Shown one piece after another: positions 1 to 5,576 of a DNA stretch of 6,667 bases; the first letter of the stretch is position 1, and the number at the start of each line of letters is the position of its first letter. A program made the position numbers and the translations under genes. This DNA comes from Nocardioidaceae bacterium (GTDB lineage: Bacteria > Actinomycetota > Actinomycetes > Propionibacteriales > Nocardioidaceae): NCBI GenBank assembly GCA_013696015.1, contig JACCZI010000083.1, positions 1 through 6,667 on the forward strand. Reading direction: 5' to 3'. The notes under the pieces were generated by a model. That model did not search any database. It saw only the letters and a program-made list of their open reading frames with translations, and was not told the DNA's origin.

Positions 1-3
1 GCG

Positions 4-1287
4 TCACGCCAGGTCGCGCAGCACGACGCACGCGTCGCGCCCGGGGCCGACACCGACGACGGAGACCGGCGCGCCCGCCATCTCCTCGACGGTGCGGACG
101 TACGACTGCGCGTTGGCCGGCAGGTCCTTCAAGCGCCGGCAGAGCGAGATGTCCTCCCACCACCCCGGCAGCTCCTCGAACACCGGCGTCGCGTGGTGAA
201 ACTCGGTCTGCGTCATCGGCATCTCGGCGTGGCGTACCCCGTCGACGTCGTACGCCACGCACACCGGGACCTTCTCGAGCCCGGTCAGCACGTCGAGCTT
301 GGTCAGTACGAAGTCGGTGACACCGTTGACGCGAGCGGCGTACCGGGCGATGACGGCGTCGAACCACCCACACCGCCGGGGCCGCCCGGTCGTCGTGCCG
401 TACTCGTGGCCGGTCTTGCGCAGCAGCTCACCGGCGTCATCGTGCAGCTCGGTCGGGAACGGGCCCTCACCGACGCGGGTGGTGTAGGCCTTAAGGATCG
501 CCACCACCCGGTCGATGCGGTTCGGCGGGATGCCCGACCCGGTGCAGGCGCCACCGGCCGTCGCCGAGGACGAGGTCACGAACGGGTACGTCCCGTGGTC
601 GACATCGAGGAGCGTCGCCTGCCCGGCCTCGAGCAGCACGACATCGCCGCGGGTCAGCGCCGCGTCGAGCAGCAGTGCGGTGTCGGCCACCATCGGCCGG
701 ACCCGGTCGGCGTGAGCGAGCAGGCCGTCGAGGATCTCATCCACCTCGACCGCACGCCGGTTGTAGATCTTGGCGAGAACCTGGTTCTTCAGCTCGAGGG
801 CGCCCTCGACCTTCTGCTGCAGGATCTTCTCGTCGAACAGGTCCTGCACCCGAATGCCGATCCGGTTCATCTTGTCGGCGTACGTCGGACCGATCCCCCG
901 GCCGGTGGTGCCGATCCGGCGGGAACCGAGGAAACGTTCGGTGACCTTGTCGAGCACCCGGTTGTACGGGGCGATCAGGTGCGCGTTGGCGCTGATCACC
1001 AGCCGCGAGGTGTCGACACCGCGCGTCTCGAGGCCGTCGATCTCCTCGAACAGCACATCGAGGTCGACCACGACCCCGTTGCCGATGACGGGCACCACGC
1101 CGGGCGTCAGGATGCCGCTGGGCAACAGGTGCAACGCGTACGTCTGGTCGTCGACGACCACGGTGTGGCCGGCATTGTTGCCGCCGTTGAACTTCACGAC
1201 GTAGTCGACGGAGGAGCCGAGGAGGTCGGTCGCCTTGCCCTTGCCCTCGTCCCCCCACTGCGCGCCGACGATCACGATCGCGGGCAT
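4..1287 (-). CDS. purA: Adenylosuccinate synthetase (PurA)
   Basis: This cytosolic enzyme joins IMP and aspartate, using GTP, to make adenylosuccinate, the first committed step from IMP to AMP. The 427-residue length is normal for bacterial PurA and the gene is complete. The N-terminal P-loop-like signature WGDEGKGK (residues 11-18) contains the catalytic Asp13. GGNNAGHTV carries the catalytic His41, and IGTTGRGIGP (about 125-134) lies in the IMP-binding region. Gln223 sits before LLDVDHGTYPFVTSS, the stretch TTGRPRRCGWFD (about 298-309) follows, and TKLDVL (329-334) is the guanine-recognition motif. The usual EGAQGT loop reads EAGQAT here; I believe this variant also occurs in other actinobacterial PurA proteins, so I do not read it as damage. 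The ATG start is supported by a strong GAGGGG ribosome binding site five bases upstream. The gene diverges from the lipid kinase gene across about 100 bp. Confidence 0.97.
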   Translation of the reverse strand: MPAIVIVGAQWGDEGKGKATDLLGSSVDYVVKFNGGNNAGHTVVVDDQTYALHLLPSGILTPGVVPVIGNGVVVDLDVLFEEIDGLETRGVDTSRLVISANAHLIAPYNRVLDKVTERFLGSRRIGTTGRGIGPTYADKMNRIGIRVQDLFDEKILQQKVEGALELKNQVLAKIYNRRAVEVDEILDGLLAHADRVRPMVADTALLLDAALTRGDVVLLEAGQATLLDVDHGTYPFVTSSSATAGGACTGSGIPPNRIDRVVAILKAYTTRVGEGPFPTELHDDAGELLRKTGHEYGTTTGRPRRCGWFDAVIARYAARVNGVTDFVLTKLDVLTGLEKVPVCVAYDVDGVRHAEMPMTQTEFHHATPVFEELPGWWEDISLCRRLKDLPANAQSYVRTVEEMAGAPVSVVGVGPGRDACVVLRDLA

Positions 1288-1292
1288 CCGTA

Positions 1293-1298
1293 CCCCTC
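1293..1298 (-). promoter_or_regulatory. Ribosome binding site of purA
   Basis: The minus strand reads GAGGGG, a near-ideal Shine-Dalgarno sequence, followed by a five-base spacer (TACGG) and the ATG of purA. It fixes the start codon at 1285-1287. Confidence 0.8.
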
Positions 1299-1376
1299 AC
1301 CAGCGACGAAACCCCGGCTGCCGCGGCTGGCGAGCGGGGCTCTGACAACCGGCAAGGCTAGCGAACGGGCGCCGCG

Positions 1377-1382
1377 TAGGGT
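1377..1382 (+). promoter_or_regulatory. Candidate -10 element (TAGGGT) for a leaderless lipid kinase mRNA
   Basis: TAGGGT fits the actinobacterial TAnnnT -10 pattern and lies eight bases before the GTG start at 1391. Transcription would then begin at or very near the start codon, giving a leaderless message. I see no convincing -35 box 16-18 bases upstream. The AGGG inside this hexamer could instead be a weak Shine-Dalgarno sequence nine bases from the GTG, so the assignment is ambiguous. Confidence 0.35.
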
Positions 1383-1390
1383 GTCGCGAC

Positions 1391-2281
1391 GTGGGAGCAC
1401 GCCTGGTTGTCACCAACGCCGAGGCCGGCGGCAGCGACGAGGCTGCGATCGAGGCAGCGGTCGCCGTGCTGCGACAGTCGGGACCGGTCACTGTGGAGGC
1501 CTCCGCAGCCGCCGACGACCTCGACCGGATCCTGGCCGGCCGGTCTGACGGGCTCGACGCGGTCGTGGCGATCGGGGGCGACGGAAGCCTGCACGCGTTG
1601 GTGAACGCCTTGTACCGGCGTGGCGAGCTCGCCTCCACCGTCGTCGGACTGGTGCCGTTGGGCACCGGCAACGACTTCGCCCGCGGCGTGGGGCTCTCGC
1701 TCGAACCCGCCGTGGCCGCGCGCCAGCACGTCAACGGTGCGGAGCGGGCAGTGGACGTCGTGGTCGACGACCGCGACACCGTGATCGTCAACGTCGTCCA
1801 CGTCGGCATCGGCGCCGACGCTGCCCGCGAGGCGCGCAGCTGGAAGCAGCGCCTGGGCAAGCTGGGCTATGTCGTCGGCGCGGTCAAGGCCGGGGTGAGA
1901 TCCCCCGGTTTGTCCCTGCAGATTCAGGTGGACCGTGAGCACATCGCCGGTTCCGGCAAGGTCATCCAGCTCGCCGTCGGGAACGGCGCGTACGTGGGCG
2001 GCGGCACCGAGCTCGCTCCCGGTGCCCGAACCTCCGACGGGCTCGTCGACGTCGTCGTCTCGTACGCCGACGCTCCGCTGGCGCGGGTGGGGTACGCCCT
2101 GCGACTGCGTCGAGGCACCCACGCGCAGCGCGACGACGTCATCGCGATGCGGGGGTCGTCGGTGCACGTTCAAGGCGACGAGTTCTGGAGCAACGCCGAC
2201 GGCGAGCTGTCCGGGCCGTACTCGTCCGCCTCGTGGTGGGTGCGACCGGCTGCCCTGCGGATGGTGCTGCCGCCCGCGTGA
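1391..2281 (+). CDS. Diacylglycerol kinase family lipid kinase (DAGKc domain)
   Basis: This is a soluble or membrane-associated kinase of the DgkB/YegS type, which phosphorylates a lipid hydroxyl (diacylglycerol or a related lipid) with ATP. It is 296 residues, the usual length. The N-terminus GARLVVTNAEAGG aligns with the family's opening strand and supports the GTG start, which is the first start codon after an in-frame stop. The ATP-binding signature GGDGSLHALVNAL begins at residue 62 and PLGTGNDFARG at 89. NVVHVGIGADA (134-144) and GNGAYVGGGTELAP (197-210) are conserved family blocks. SDGLVDVV follows, and DGE at 270-272 supplies the acidic residue that DgkB-type enzymes use near the active site. 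The opening motif reads NAEAGG where relatives usually have NPxAG. The actual lipid substrate cannot be told from sequence. The gene is monocistronic and is followed after about 25 bp by an opposing gene remnant. Confidence 0.9.
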   Translation: MGARLVVTNAEAGGSDEAAIEAAVAVLRQSGPVTVEASAAADDLDRILAGRSDGLDAVVAIGGDGSLHALVNALYRRGELASTVVGLVPLGTGNDFARGVGLSLEPAVAARQHVNGAERAVDVVVDDRDTVIVNVVHVGIGADAAREARSWKQRLGKLGYVVGAVKAGVRSPGLSLQIQVDREHIAGSGKVIQLAVGNGAYVGGGTELAPGARTSDGLVDVVVSYADAPLARVGYALRLRRGTHAQRDDVIAMRGSSVHVQGDEFWSNADGELSGPYSSASWWVRPAALRMVLPPA

Positions 2282-2305
2282 GCGGCGAAGGCCGGGGTGA
2301 GCTGA

Positions 2306-2696
2306 CAGCCAGCCGCGGCGGACCACCTCGACGCCGAGCTGGAAGTGCGAGGTCACGCCCTGGTCGTCCATGTGGTCCGCGATGCGGCGGCGTACCGTGC
2401 GCAGTGACACCCCGAGCGCCCGCACCATCTGCTCGTCGAACAGCGTGCGCATGGCACGGACGGCGCCCGGGTGGCGGATGAGGAGCCGGTCGCCGTGGCG
2501 CTGTTGCCAGTGGACGGGGATGAGCGCCGACTGCTCGCCGAAGACCGCGAGTCGACTCGGCAACCGTGGCAGGACGCGGACACGCTCACCGGCACGTCCG
2601 CGGGCCCGGATCGGGTCCGCGGGCGGCGAGTGCGATCAGGGTGTCCGCCATCTGCTGGCCGGGCGCGACCTTGAAGCCGAGGTCGCTGTGCGGCAC
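2306..2696 (-). pseudogene. Remnant of a TrmB/LuxR-like HTH transcriptional regulator
   Basis: The minus strand keeps recognisable pieces of an actinobacterial regulator with an N-terminal TrmB-like part and a C-terminal LuxR-type helix-turn-helix. From the right, 2696 to about 2603 reads as VPHSDLGFKVAPGQQMADTL then IALAARG. The frame then breaks and resumes as RAGERVRVLPRLPSRLAVFG, then EQSALIPVHWQQRHGDRLLI and RHPGAVRAMRTLF. That joins directly to DEQMVRALGVSLRTVRRRIA, then DHMDDQGVTSHFQLGVEVV and RRGWL, the last being the family's usual C-terminus. Three defects are visible: a +1 frameshift near 2600-2620 that matches a 19-bp duplication, an apparent in-frame loss of about 30-40 residues between RTLF and DEQMV (the linker and first HTH helix), and no stop after RRGWL, so the frame runs on antisense through the kinase gene. 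No N-terminal half is identifiable in 2697-2781. The family assignment rests on the SLRTVRR block and is from memory. Confidence 0.72.
2597..2624. repeat. Two copies of TCCGCGGGC spaced 19 bp apart (duplication inside the pseudogene)
   Basis: TCCGCGGGC occurs at 2597-2605 and again at 2616-2624. Removing one 19-bp period restores a continuous minus-strand reading, IALAARG followed by RAGERVRVLPRL. This identifies the duplication as a frameshifting lesion, since 19 is not a multiple of three. Confidence 0.6.
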
Positions 2697-2781
2697 GCGG
2701 CTGCCGTGGCGTCGTGGAGCCGGCGCGTGGACGCCGTAATCGGCCTGTCAGGATGAGGGTGCGCAGTCCTCCGCGGACGGG

Positions 2782-3210
2782 TCAGCCGGGTTCGTCGAGC
2801 AGCGCGTCGTACGCCTCGCGGCTCGACTCGTGCAGGAACTCCCGACAGCGGTGCGCCTCGTCGTCCTCCCCGATGCTCTCGGCGGCCCGCGCCAGCGCAG
2901 CCAGGGCCCGCAGGAACCCGCGATTCGGCTGGTGCTCCCAGGGCACCGGCCCGGCGCCACGCCACCCGCTGCGCCGCAAGGAGTCGAGCCCCCGGTGGTA
3001 CCCGGTCCGCGCGAAGGCGTACGCCTCCACCGGGCGCTGGTCGTCGAGCGCCCGTTCGGCGAGCAGTGCCCAGGCGAGGCTCGACGCCGGATGCGACTGC
3101 GCCACCGCAGTCAGGTCGGTGTCGGCGTCGACATCGCGCTGCGCCGGGTCCTCGGGCAGGCGGGTCTCCGGCGGCTCCCCCAGCAGGCTCTGATGCGTCA
3201 CACCGGGCAT
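2782..3210 (-). CDS. DUF3151 family protein
   Basis: This is a small protein of an actinobacterial family with no established function. The product is 142 residues from the ATG at 3208-3210. Conserved family blocks are visible: SLLGEPPETRLPEDPA near the N-terminus, HPASSLAWALLAERAL, VEAYAFARTGYHRGLDSLRR, GWRGAGPVPWEH, and PNRGFLRALAALARA. The pattern of short repeated helices resembles a TPR-like helical fold (inference). An ATG at 3226-3228 is in frame and would add six residues, but it lies inside the left inverted repeat of the neighbouring cassette, so it is unlikely to be the ancestral start. The ATG at 3208 has GGGG four bases upstream, and a GTG at 3199-3201 gives the family-like start VTHQSLLG. 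The neighbourhood with fba and purA matches what I recall from other actinobacteria. The insertion directly upstream must have replaced its original promoter or leader. Confidence 0.88.
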   Translation of the reverse strand: MPGVTHQSLLGEPPETRLPEDPAQRDVDADTDLTAVAQSHPASSLAWALLAERALDDQRPVEAYAFARTGYHRGLDSLRRSGWRGAGPVPWEHQPNRGFLRALAALARAAESIGEDDEAHRCREFLHESSREAYDALLDEPG

Positions 3211-3224
3211 TCTGCCCCGCGTCT

Positions 3225-3301
3225 CCATCCCATGTTCACTTGGGATGGGGTCACTTCCAATGGGTTCGAACCTATTGGAAGTGACCCTCAGCCATTGGAA
3301 G
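3225..3301 (+). repeat. Left terminal inverted repeat with two hairpins
   Basis: The outer hairpin is CCATCCCA (3225-3232), an eight-base loop TGTTCACT, then TGGGATGG (3241-3248). The inner one is a near-perfect palindrome at 3248-3287 centred on GGTTCGAACC. The block CAGCCATTGGAAG (3289-3301) closes the repeat and lies eight bases before the stop codon of the cassette gene. The reverse complement of 4390-4466 matches it at 65 of 77 positions. Confidence 0.88.
3248..3287. other. 40-bp near-perfect palindrome (inner left hairpin)
   Basis: All bases pair from the ends to the centre except one G/T position (3262 with 3273), which is a wobble pair in plus-strand RNA. The arms are GGGTCACTTCCAAT and ATTGGAAGTGACCC around GGGTTCGAACCT. 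There is effectively no loop, so extrusion in DNA or a tight RNA hairpin is possible. CTTCCAATGG (3254-3263) can also pair with CCATTGGAAG at 3292-3301, which gives a competing fold. No T-tract follows on either strand, so it does not look like a standard intrinsic terminator. Confidence 0.85.
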
Positions 3302-3309
3302 CACGACGC

Positions 3310-4296
3310 TCACGCCATGACGACACGGTTGCGCGTGTACAGGCACCTCGAGAGCTTCATGTCATGCATGAAGCGCTGGGCGGTGAGTCGGTTCGTCGGC
3401 GGGTCGAGCTCGGACCAGATCAGCCGGGACATACCCAGTCTCTCGCCCCGCATGGCATCCTCGCGTTGCTTCTCGCGAAACACCACCTGTCCGGCGTCCT
3501 CTCCCGGCTTGATATCGCGGGTGTACTTGCGGCGCCCGTCGAACTCGCCGAGGTGACGGTACGAATTCCAGCCGAAGTCCGCGATTCCGAGCAGCCGTCC
3601 TGAGCCGGTCCGCACCCCGAACTGCAATTCCGGTGCCGGCAGCCCGAACCGCCAGAACAGGTATCGCGACCGGGATTCGCCCACAGTCGCCGCCCCGCCG
3701 TCCCCCAACCACACCGCGAGACGGGCACGTCGTGAGCTCGGCCAGGTGTAGAACCGGTCGCCGTACTCGATGAGCGCATCCCTGGTCACGCGCCCACCCC
3801 GAAGGGCCGAGTCGACAATGCACAAGCCAGCCTGGACAGGCATCTGGGTGCACGCCTCGACCGCCGCTCGGTCCTCGCGCATGACGAGCATGCCGTCGCG
3901 CTCGACCAGATCGGCATCGACGACCTGGCCAACGTGGTGATTTATCCCGGCCTCCTCACGTGCCGCCCCGCGATCGAGTCTCGTCAGGTTGACGATGGAC
4001 ATGTCCCATCCCCACTGCTCGTGCGCATACGCGCACGAAGCCGACTGGTGTGTCAACGCGACCCGGTCTGCAGCAAGCTTGGCGATCGCGGCGCGGGCAA
4101 GAATCACATGGCGTTCAGCGTCGCCCAGCGGGTCGTACGTCTCGGCGAACGCGTACGCGCCCCGCCGCAGACGCCGCCACGCCCCCGTGCGTACGGCGTC
4201 GCGGATGTCACGTTGGTCATAGCCACAGTCATGCGCATCAGATGTGGTGAAGTAGCCGCGCTGCTCGGTGGCGATTGCTTCGAGGGACCCAGTCAT
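3310..4296 (-). CDS. AbiEi-type winged-helix protein with C-terminal Vsr/DUF559-like nuclease fold
   Basis: The protein is 328 residues. Residues about 5-52 (RGYFTTSDAHDCGYDQRDIR, then a basic stretch ending WRRLRRGAYAF) match the N-terminal winged-helix domain of AbiEi antitoxins, which binds DNA. LTHQSASCAYAHEQWG (81-96) belongs to the conserved middle. Residues about 205-300 resemble the PD-(D/E)xK fold of DUF559/Vsr-like endonucleases: Glu207 in GESRSR, Asp240 in GIADFGW, Glu251-Asp253-Lys257 in GEFDGRRKY, then EKQRED (275-280) and LIWSEL. Despite the common database label 'type IV TA AbiEi antitoxin', no AbiEii toxin gene is adjacent. The catalytic residues look largely intact, so activity is plausible but unproven. 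The ATG start has only a weak, distant GGAG. The gene is the sole content of the inverted-repeat cassette and appears less GC-biased than its neighbours, as expected for acquired DNA. Roles in homing, restriction-like defence or repair are all possible. Confidence 0.8.
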   Translation of the reverse strand: MTGSLEAIATEQRGYFTTSDAHDCGYDQRDIRDAVRTGAWRRLRRGAYAFAETYDPLGDAERHVILARAAIAKLAADRVALTHQSASCAYAHEQWGWDMSIVNLTRLDRGAAREEAGINHHVGQVVDADLVERDGMLVMREDRAAVEACTQMPVQAGLCIVDSALRGGRVTRDALIEYGDRFYTWPSSRRARLAVWLGDGGAATVGESRSRYLFWRFGLPAPELQFGVRTGSGRLLGIADFGWNSYRHLGEFDGRRKYTRDIKPGEDAGQVVFREKQREDAMRGERLGMSRLIWSELDPPTNRLTAQRFMHDMKLSRCLYTRNRVVMA

Positions 4297-4348
4297 GCCG
4301 CCGATGGTGATGCTCCGGGACGCGCGCGGCCAGGCCCTTGCGACCAGC

Positions 4349-4357
4349 TGTGGATAA
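4349..4357. promoter_or_regulatory. DnaA-box-like sequence TGTGGATAA in the cassette leader
   Basis: TGTGGATAA is the exact reverse complement of the consensus DnaA box TTATCCACA. It lies about 50 bp upstream of the cassette gene's start, between that gene and the right inverted repeat. It stands alone, with no cluster of boxes or AT-rich unwinding region, so it is not an origin. The rest of the leader (4297-4389) shows no clear promoter. Confidence 0.35.
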
Positions 4358-4389
4358 CTCGCTCCACGAGTGGGGATCCCGGTGATCTA

Positions 4390-4466
4390 CTTCCAATGGC
4401 TGCGAGGCACTCCCAACAGGTTCGGACCCATTGGGAGTGCCGCTATCCCATGTGAACATGGGATAG
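4390..4466 (-). repeat. Right terminal inverted repeat with two hairpins
   Basis: Read on the minus strand from 4466 inward, it repeats the left end: an outer hairpin, then an inner palindrome at 4406-4441 (arms GGCACTCCCAA and TTGGGAGTGCC), then CAGCCATTGGAAG. Three stem pairs differ from the left copy with both partners changed: C-G to T-A in the outer stem, and T-A to G-C and T-A to C-G in the inner stem. On the minus strand the remaining inner-stem irregularities near the apex are mostly G-U wobbles. Confidence 0.88.
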
Positions 4467-4468
4467 CG
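4441..4468 (-). terminator. 12-bp perfect hairpin downstream of fba
   Basis: CGCTATCCCATG and CATGGGATAGCG pair perfectly around a four-base loop. On the minus strand this hairpin begins nine bases after the fba stop codon, the usual place for a terminator, but no U-rich tail follows. It is also the outer hairpin of the right inverted repeat, so any effect on fba transcription would be a consequence of the insertion. Confidence 0.45.
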
Positions 4469-4477
4469 CGTCCCGGC

Positions 4478-5500
4478 TCAGCCCAGCGAGGTGCCGGCGG
4501 AGCGGAGGTTCTCGCAGGCGGTGGCGACGCGGGCCGCCATGGCCTGCTCGGCGGCCTTGCCGTACGAGCGGGGGTCGTATGCCTTCTTGTCCCCGACTTC
4601 GCCGTCGATCTTCAGCACCCCGTCGTAGTGGTTGAACATGTGCGCCGCCACTGCCCTGGTGAACGCGTACTGCGCGTCGGTGTCCACGTTCATCTTTACC
4701 ACCCCGTAGTCGACCGCGGCCGAGATCTCGTCGGCCGACGAGCCCGATCCGCCGTGGAAGACGAGATCGAACGGCTTGTCACGACCGACCTTCTCCGCCA
4801 CCGCCTCCTGTGCCGCCTGCAGGATCTCCGGGCGCAGCTTGACGTTGCCCGGCTTGTAGACACCGTGCACGTTGCCGAACGTCAGCGCGGTCAGGTAGCG
4901 CCCCTTCTCACCTGTGCCCAGCGCGTCGGCGACCGCGAGCGCGTCCTGCGGCGTCGTGTACAGCTTGTCGTCCATGGCCCCGACGATGCCGTCCTCCTCA
5001 CCGCCCACGACGCCGACCTCGATCTCGAGCACCGCGTGCGCCGCCCTGCACTGCTCGAGCAGCTCCGCCGCGATCGCCATGTTCTCCTCCAGCGGCACCG
5101 CCGAGCCGTCCCACATGTGCGACTGGAAGTACGGGTGCCCGCCGGACTCGACCCGCTCCCGAGACCGCGCCAGCAGCGGGCGCACGAAGCCGTCGAGCTT
5201 GTCCTGCGGGCAGTGGTCGGTGTGAAGGGCGACGTGCACCGGATAGTTGCGCGCCACCTCCTCGGCGTAAAGCGCGAACCCGATCGAGCCGGTCACCATG
5301 TCCTTGACCGTGGCGCCGGACAGGTACTCGGCGCCACCGGTGGACACCTGCACGATCCCGTCGCTGCCTGCTTCGGCGAAGCCCCGCAGCGCCGCGTGCA
5401 GCGTCTGCGAGGACGTCACGTTGATCGCCGGGTACGCGAACGACTCCCGCTTGGCCTTGTCGAGCATCTCGGCGTACGTCTGCGGCGTGGCGATCGGCAT
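4478..5500 (-). CDS. fba: Class II fructose-bisphosphate aldolase
   Basis: This cytosolic glycolytic and gluconeogenic enzyme reversibly cleaves fructose-1,6-bisphosphate into dihydroxyacetone phosphate and glyceraldehyde-3-phosphate, using a metal ion (normally zinc). It is complete at 340 residues, as expected for class IIA. The catalytic and metal-binding set is intact: HTDHC holds Asp95 (catalytic) and His96 (metal), NVHGVYKPGNVKLRPEIL holds His212, and VFHGGSGSS holds His249. NVDTDAQYAFTRAV (271-284) is the phosphate-binding and C-terminal signature block, followed by YDPRSYGKAAE. The ATG start has AGGGAG seven bases upstream. The gene is separated from the upstream ECF S-component gene by 76 bp. 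Downstream, the structured cassette begins 11 bp past the stop codon. Confidence 0.97.
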   Translation of the reverse strand: MPIATPQTYAEMLDKAKRESFAYPAINVTSSQTLHAALRGFAEAGSDGIVQVSTGGAEYLSGATVKDMVTGSIGFALYAEEVARNYPVHVALHTDHCPQDKLDGFVRPLLARSRERVESGGHPYFQSHMWDGSAVPLEENMAIAAELLEQCRAAHAVLEIEVGVVGGEEDGIVGAMDDKLYTTPQDALAVADALGTGEKGRYLTALTFGNVHGVYKPGNVKLRPEILQAAQEAVAEKVGRDKPFDLVFHGGSGSSADEISAAVDYGVVKMNVDTDAQYAFTRAVAAHMFNHYDGVLKIDGEVGDKKAYDPRSYGKAAEQAMAARVATACENLRSAGTSLG

Positions 5501-5507
5501 GGCTCGG

Positions 5508-5513
5508 CTCCCT
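5508..5513 (-). promoter_or_regulatory. Ribosome binding site of fba
   Basis: The minus strand reads AGGGAG, then seven bases, then the ATG of fba. This agrees with high expression of a glycolytic enzyme and fixes the start. Confidence 0.75.
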
Positions 5514-5541
5514 GTGCGGCGTCGGCGGGCGTGCTGGTGCC

Positions 5542-5547
5542 AGTATT
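5542..5547 (-). promoter_or_regulatory. Possible -10 element of fba
   Basis: AATACT on the minus strand, within the 76-bp gap between the ECF S-component gene and fba, is the only reasonably AT-rich hexamer at a suitable distance from the start. No good -35 box accompanies it, so the call is weak. It would give fba its own promoter, separate from the transporter operon. Confidence 0.25.
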
Positions 5548-5576
5548 CCGGGGACCCCGTTGCCTCACCAGCCGCC

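Larger units (their letters stand above)
3225..4466. mobile_element. Candidate single-gene cassette with structured 77-bp terminal inverted repeats
   Basis: The unit runs from the outer base of the left repeat to the outer base of the right repeat, 1242 bp. It holds one complete gene, an AbiEi/nuclease-fold protein, and nothing resembling a transposase or integrase. The inverted repeats start and stop sharply: 65 of 77 positions match without gaps and similarity ends abruptly on both sides. CGCGTC at 3218-3223, one base outside the left end, and again at 4467-4472, abutting the right end, could be a target-site duplication. The unit sits between DUF3151 and fba, genes I expect to be close neighbours. 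Alternatives are two independent palindromic repeats that happen to flank a gene, or an old transposon that lost its transposase. The repeats are seen directly; mobility is inferred. Confidence 0.6.

Noticed and set aside
193..1548. Long open frame on the plus strand opposite purA (451 codons)
   Set aside because: It is antisense to a clearly real purA and its arginine-, valine- and histidine-rich translation matches no family; long antisense frames are expected in GC-rich DNA.
1358..2563. 401-codon minus-strand frame across the lipid kinase gene
   Set aside because: Only its first ~86 codons resemble a protein family (the regulator remnant). The rest is antisense to the kinase and results from the lost stop codon.
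3262..3273. GGGTTCGAACCT resembles a tRNA T-arm
   Set aside because: No acceptor, D-arm or anticodon arm is found around it; the word is the centre of the palindrome in the inverted repeat.
3225..3287. The hairpins as ordinary rho-independent terminators
   Set aside because: Neither strand has a T-tract after the stems, and the same pair of hairpins recurs in inverted orientation at the other end of the cassette.
3310..4296. A complete type IV toxin-antitoxin pair
   Set aside because: No nucleotidyltransferase-type AbiEii toxin gene is adjacent, and the C-terminal half of the protein looks like a nuclease fold.
3225..4466. A conventional insertion sequence
   Set aside because: The only gene lacks any transposase-like domain and the repeats are much longer and more structured than usual IS ends.
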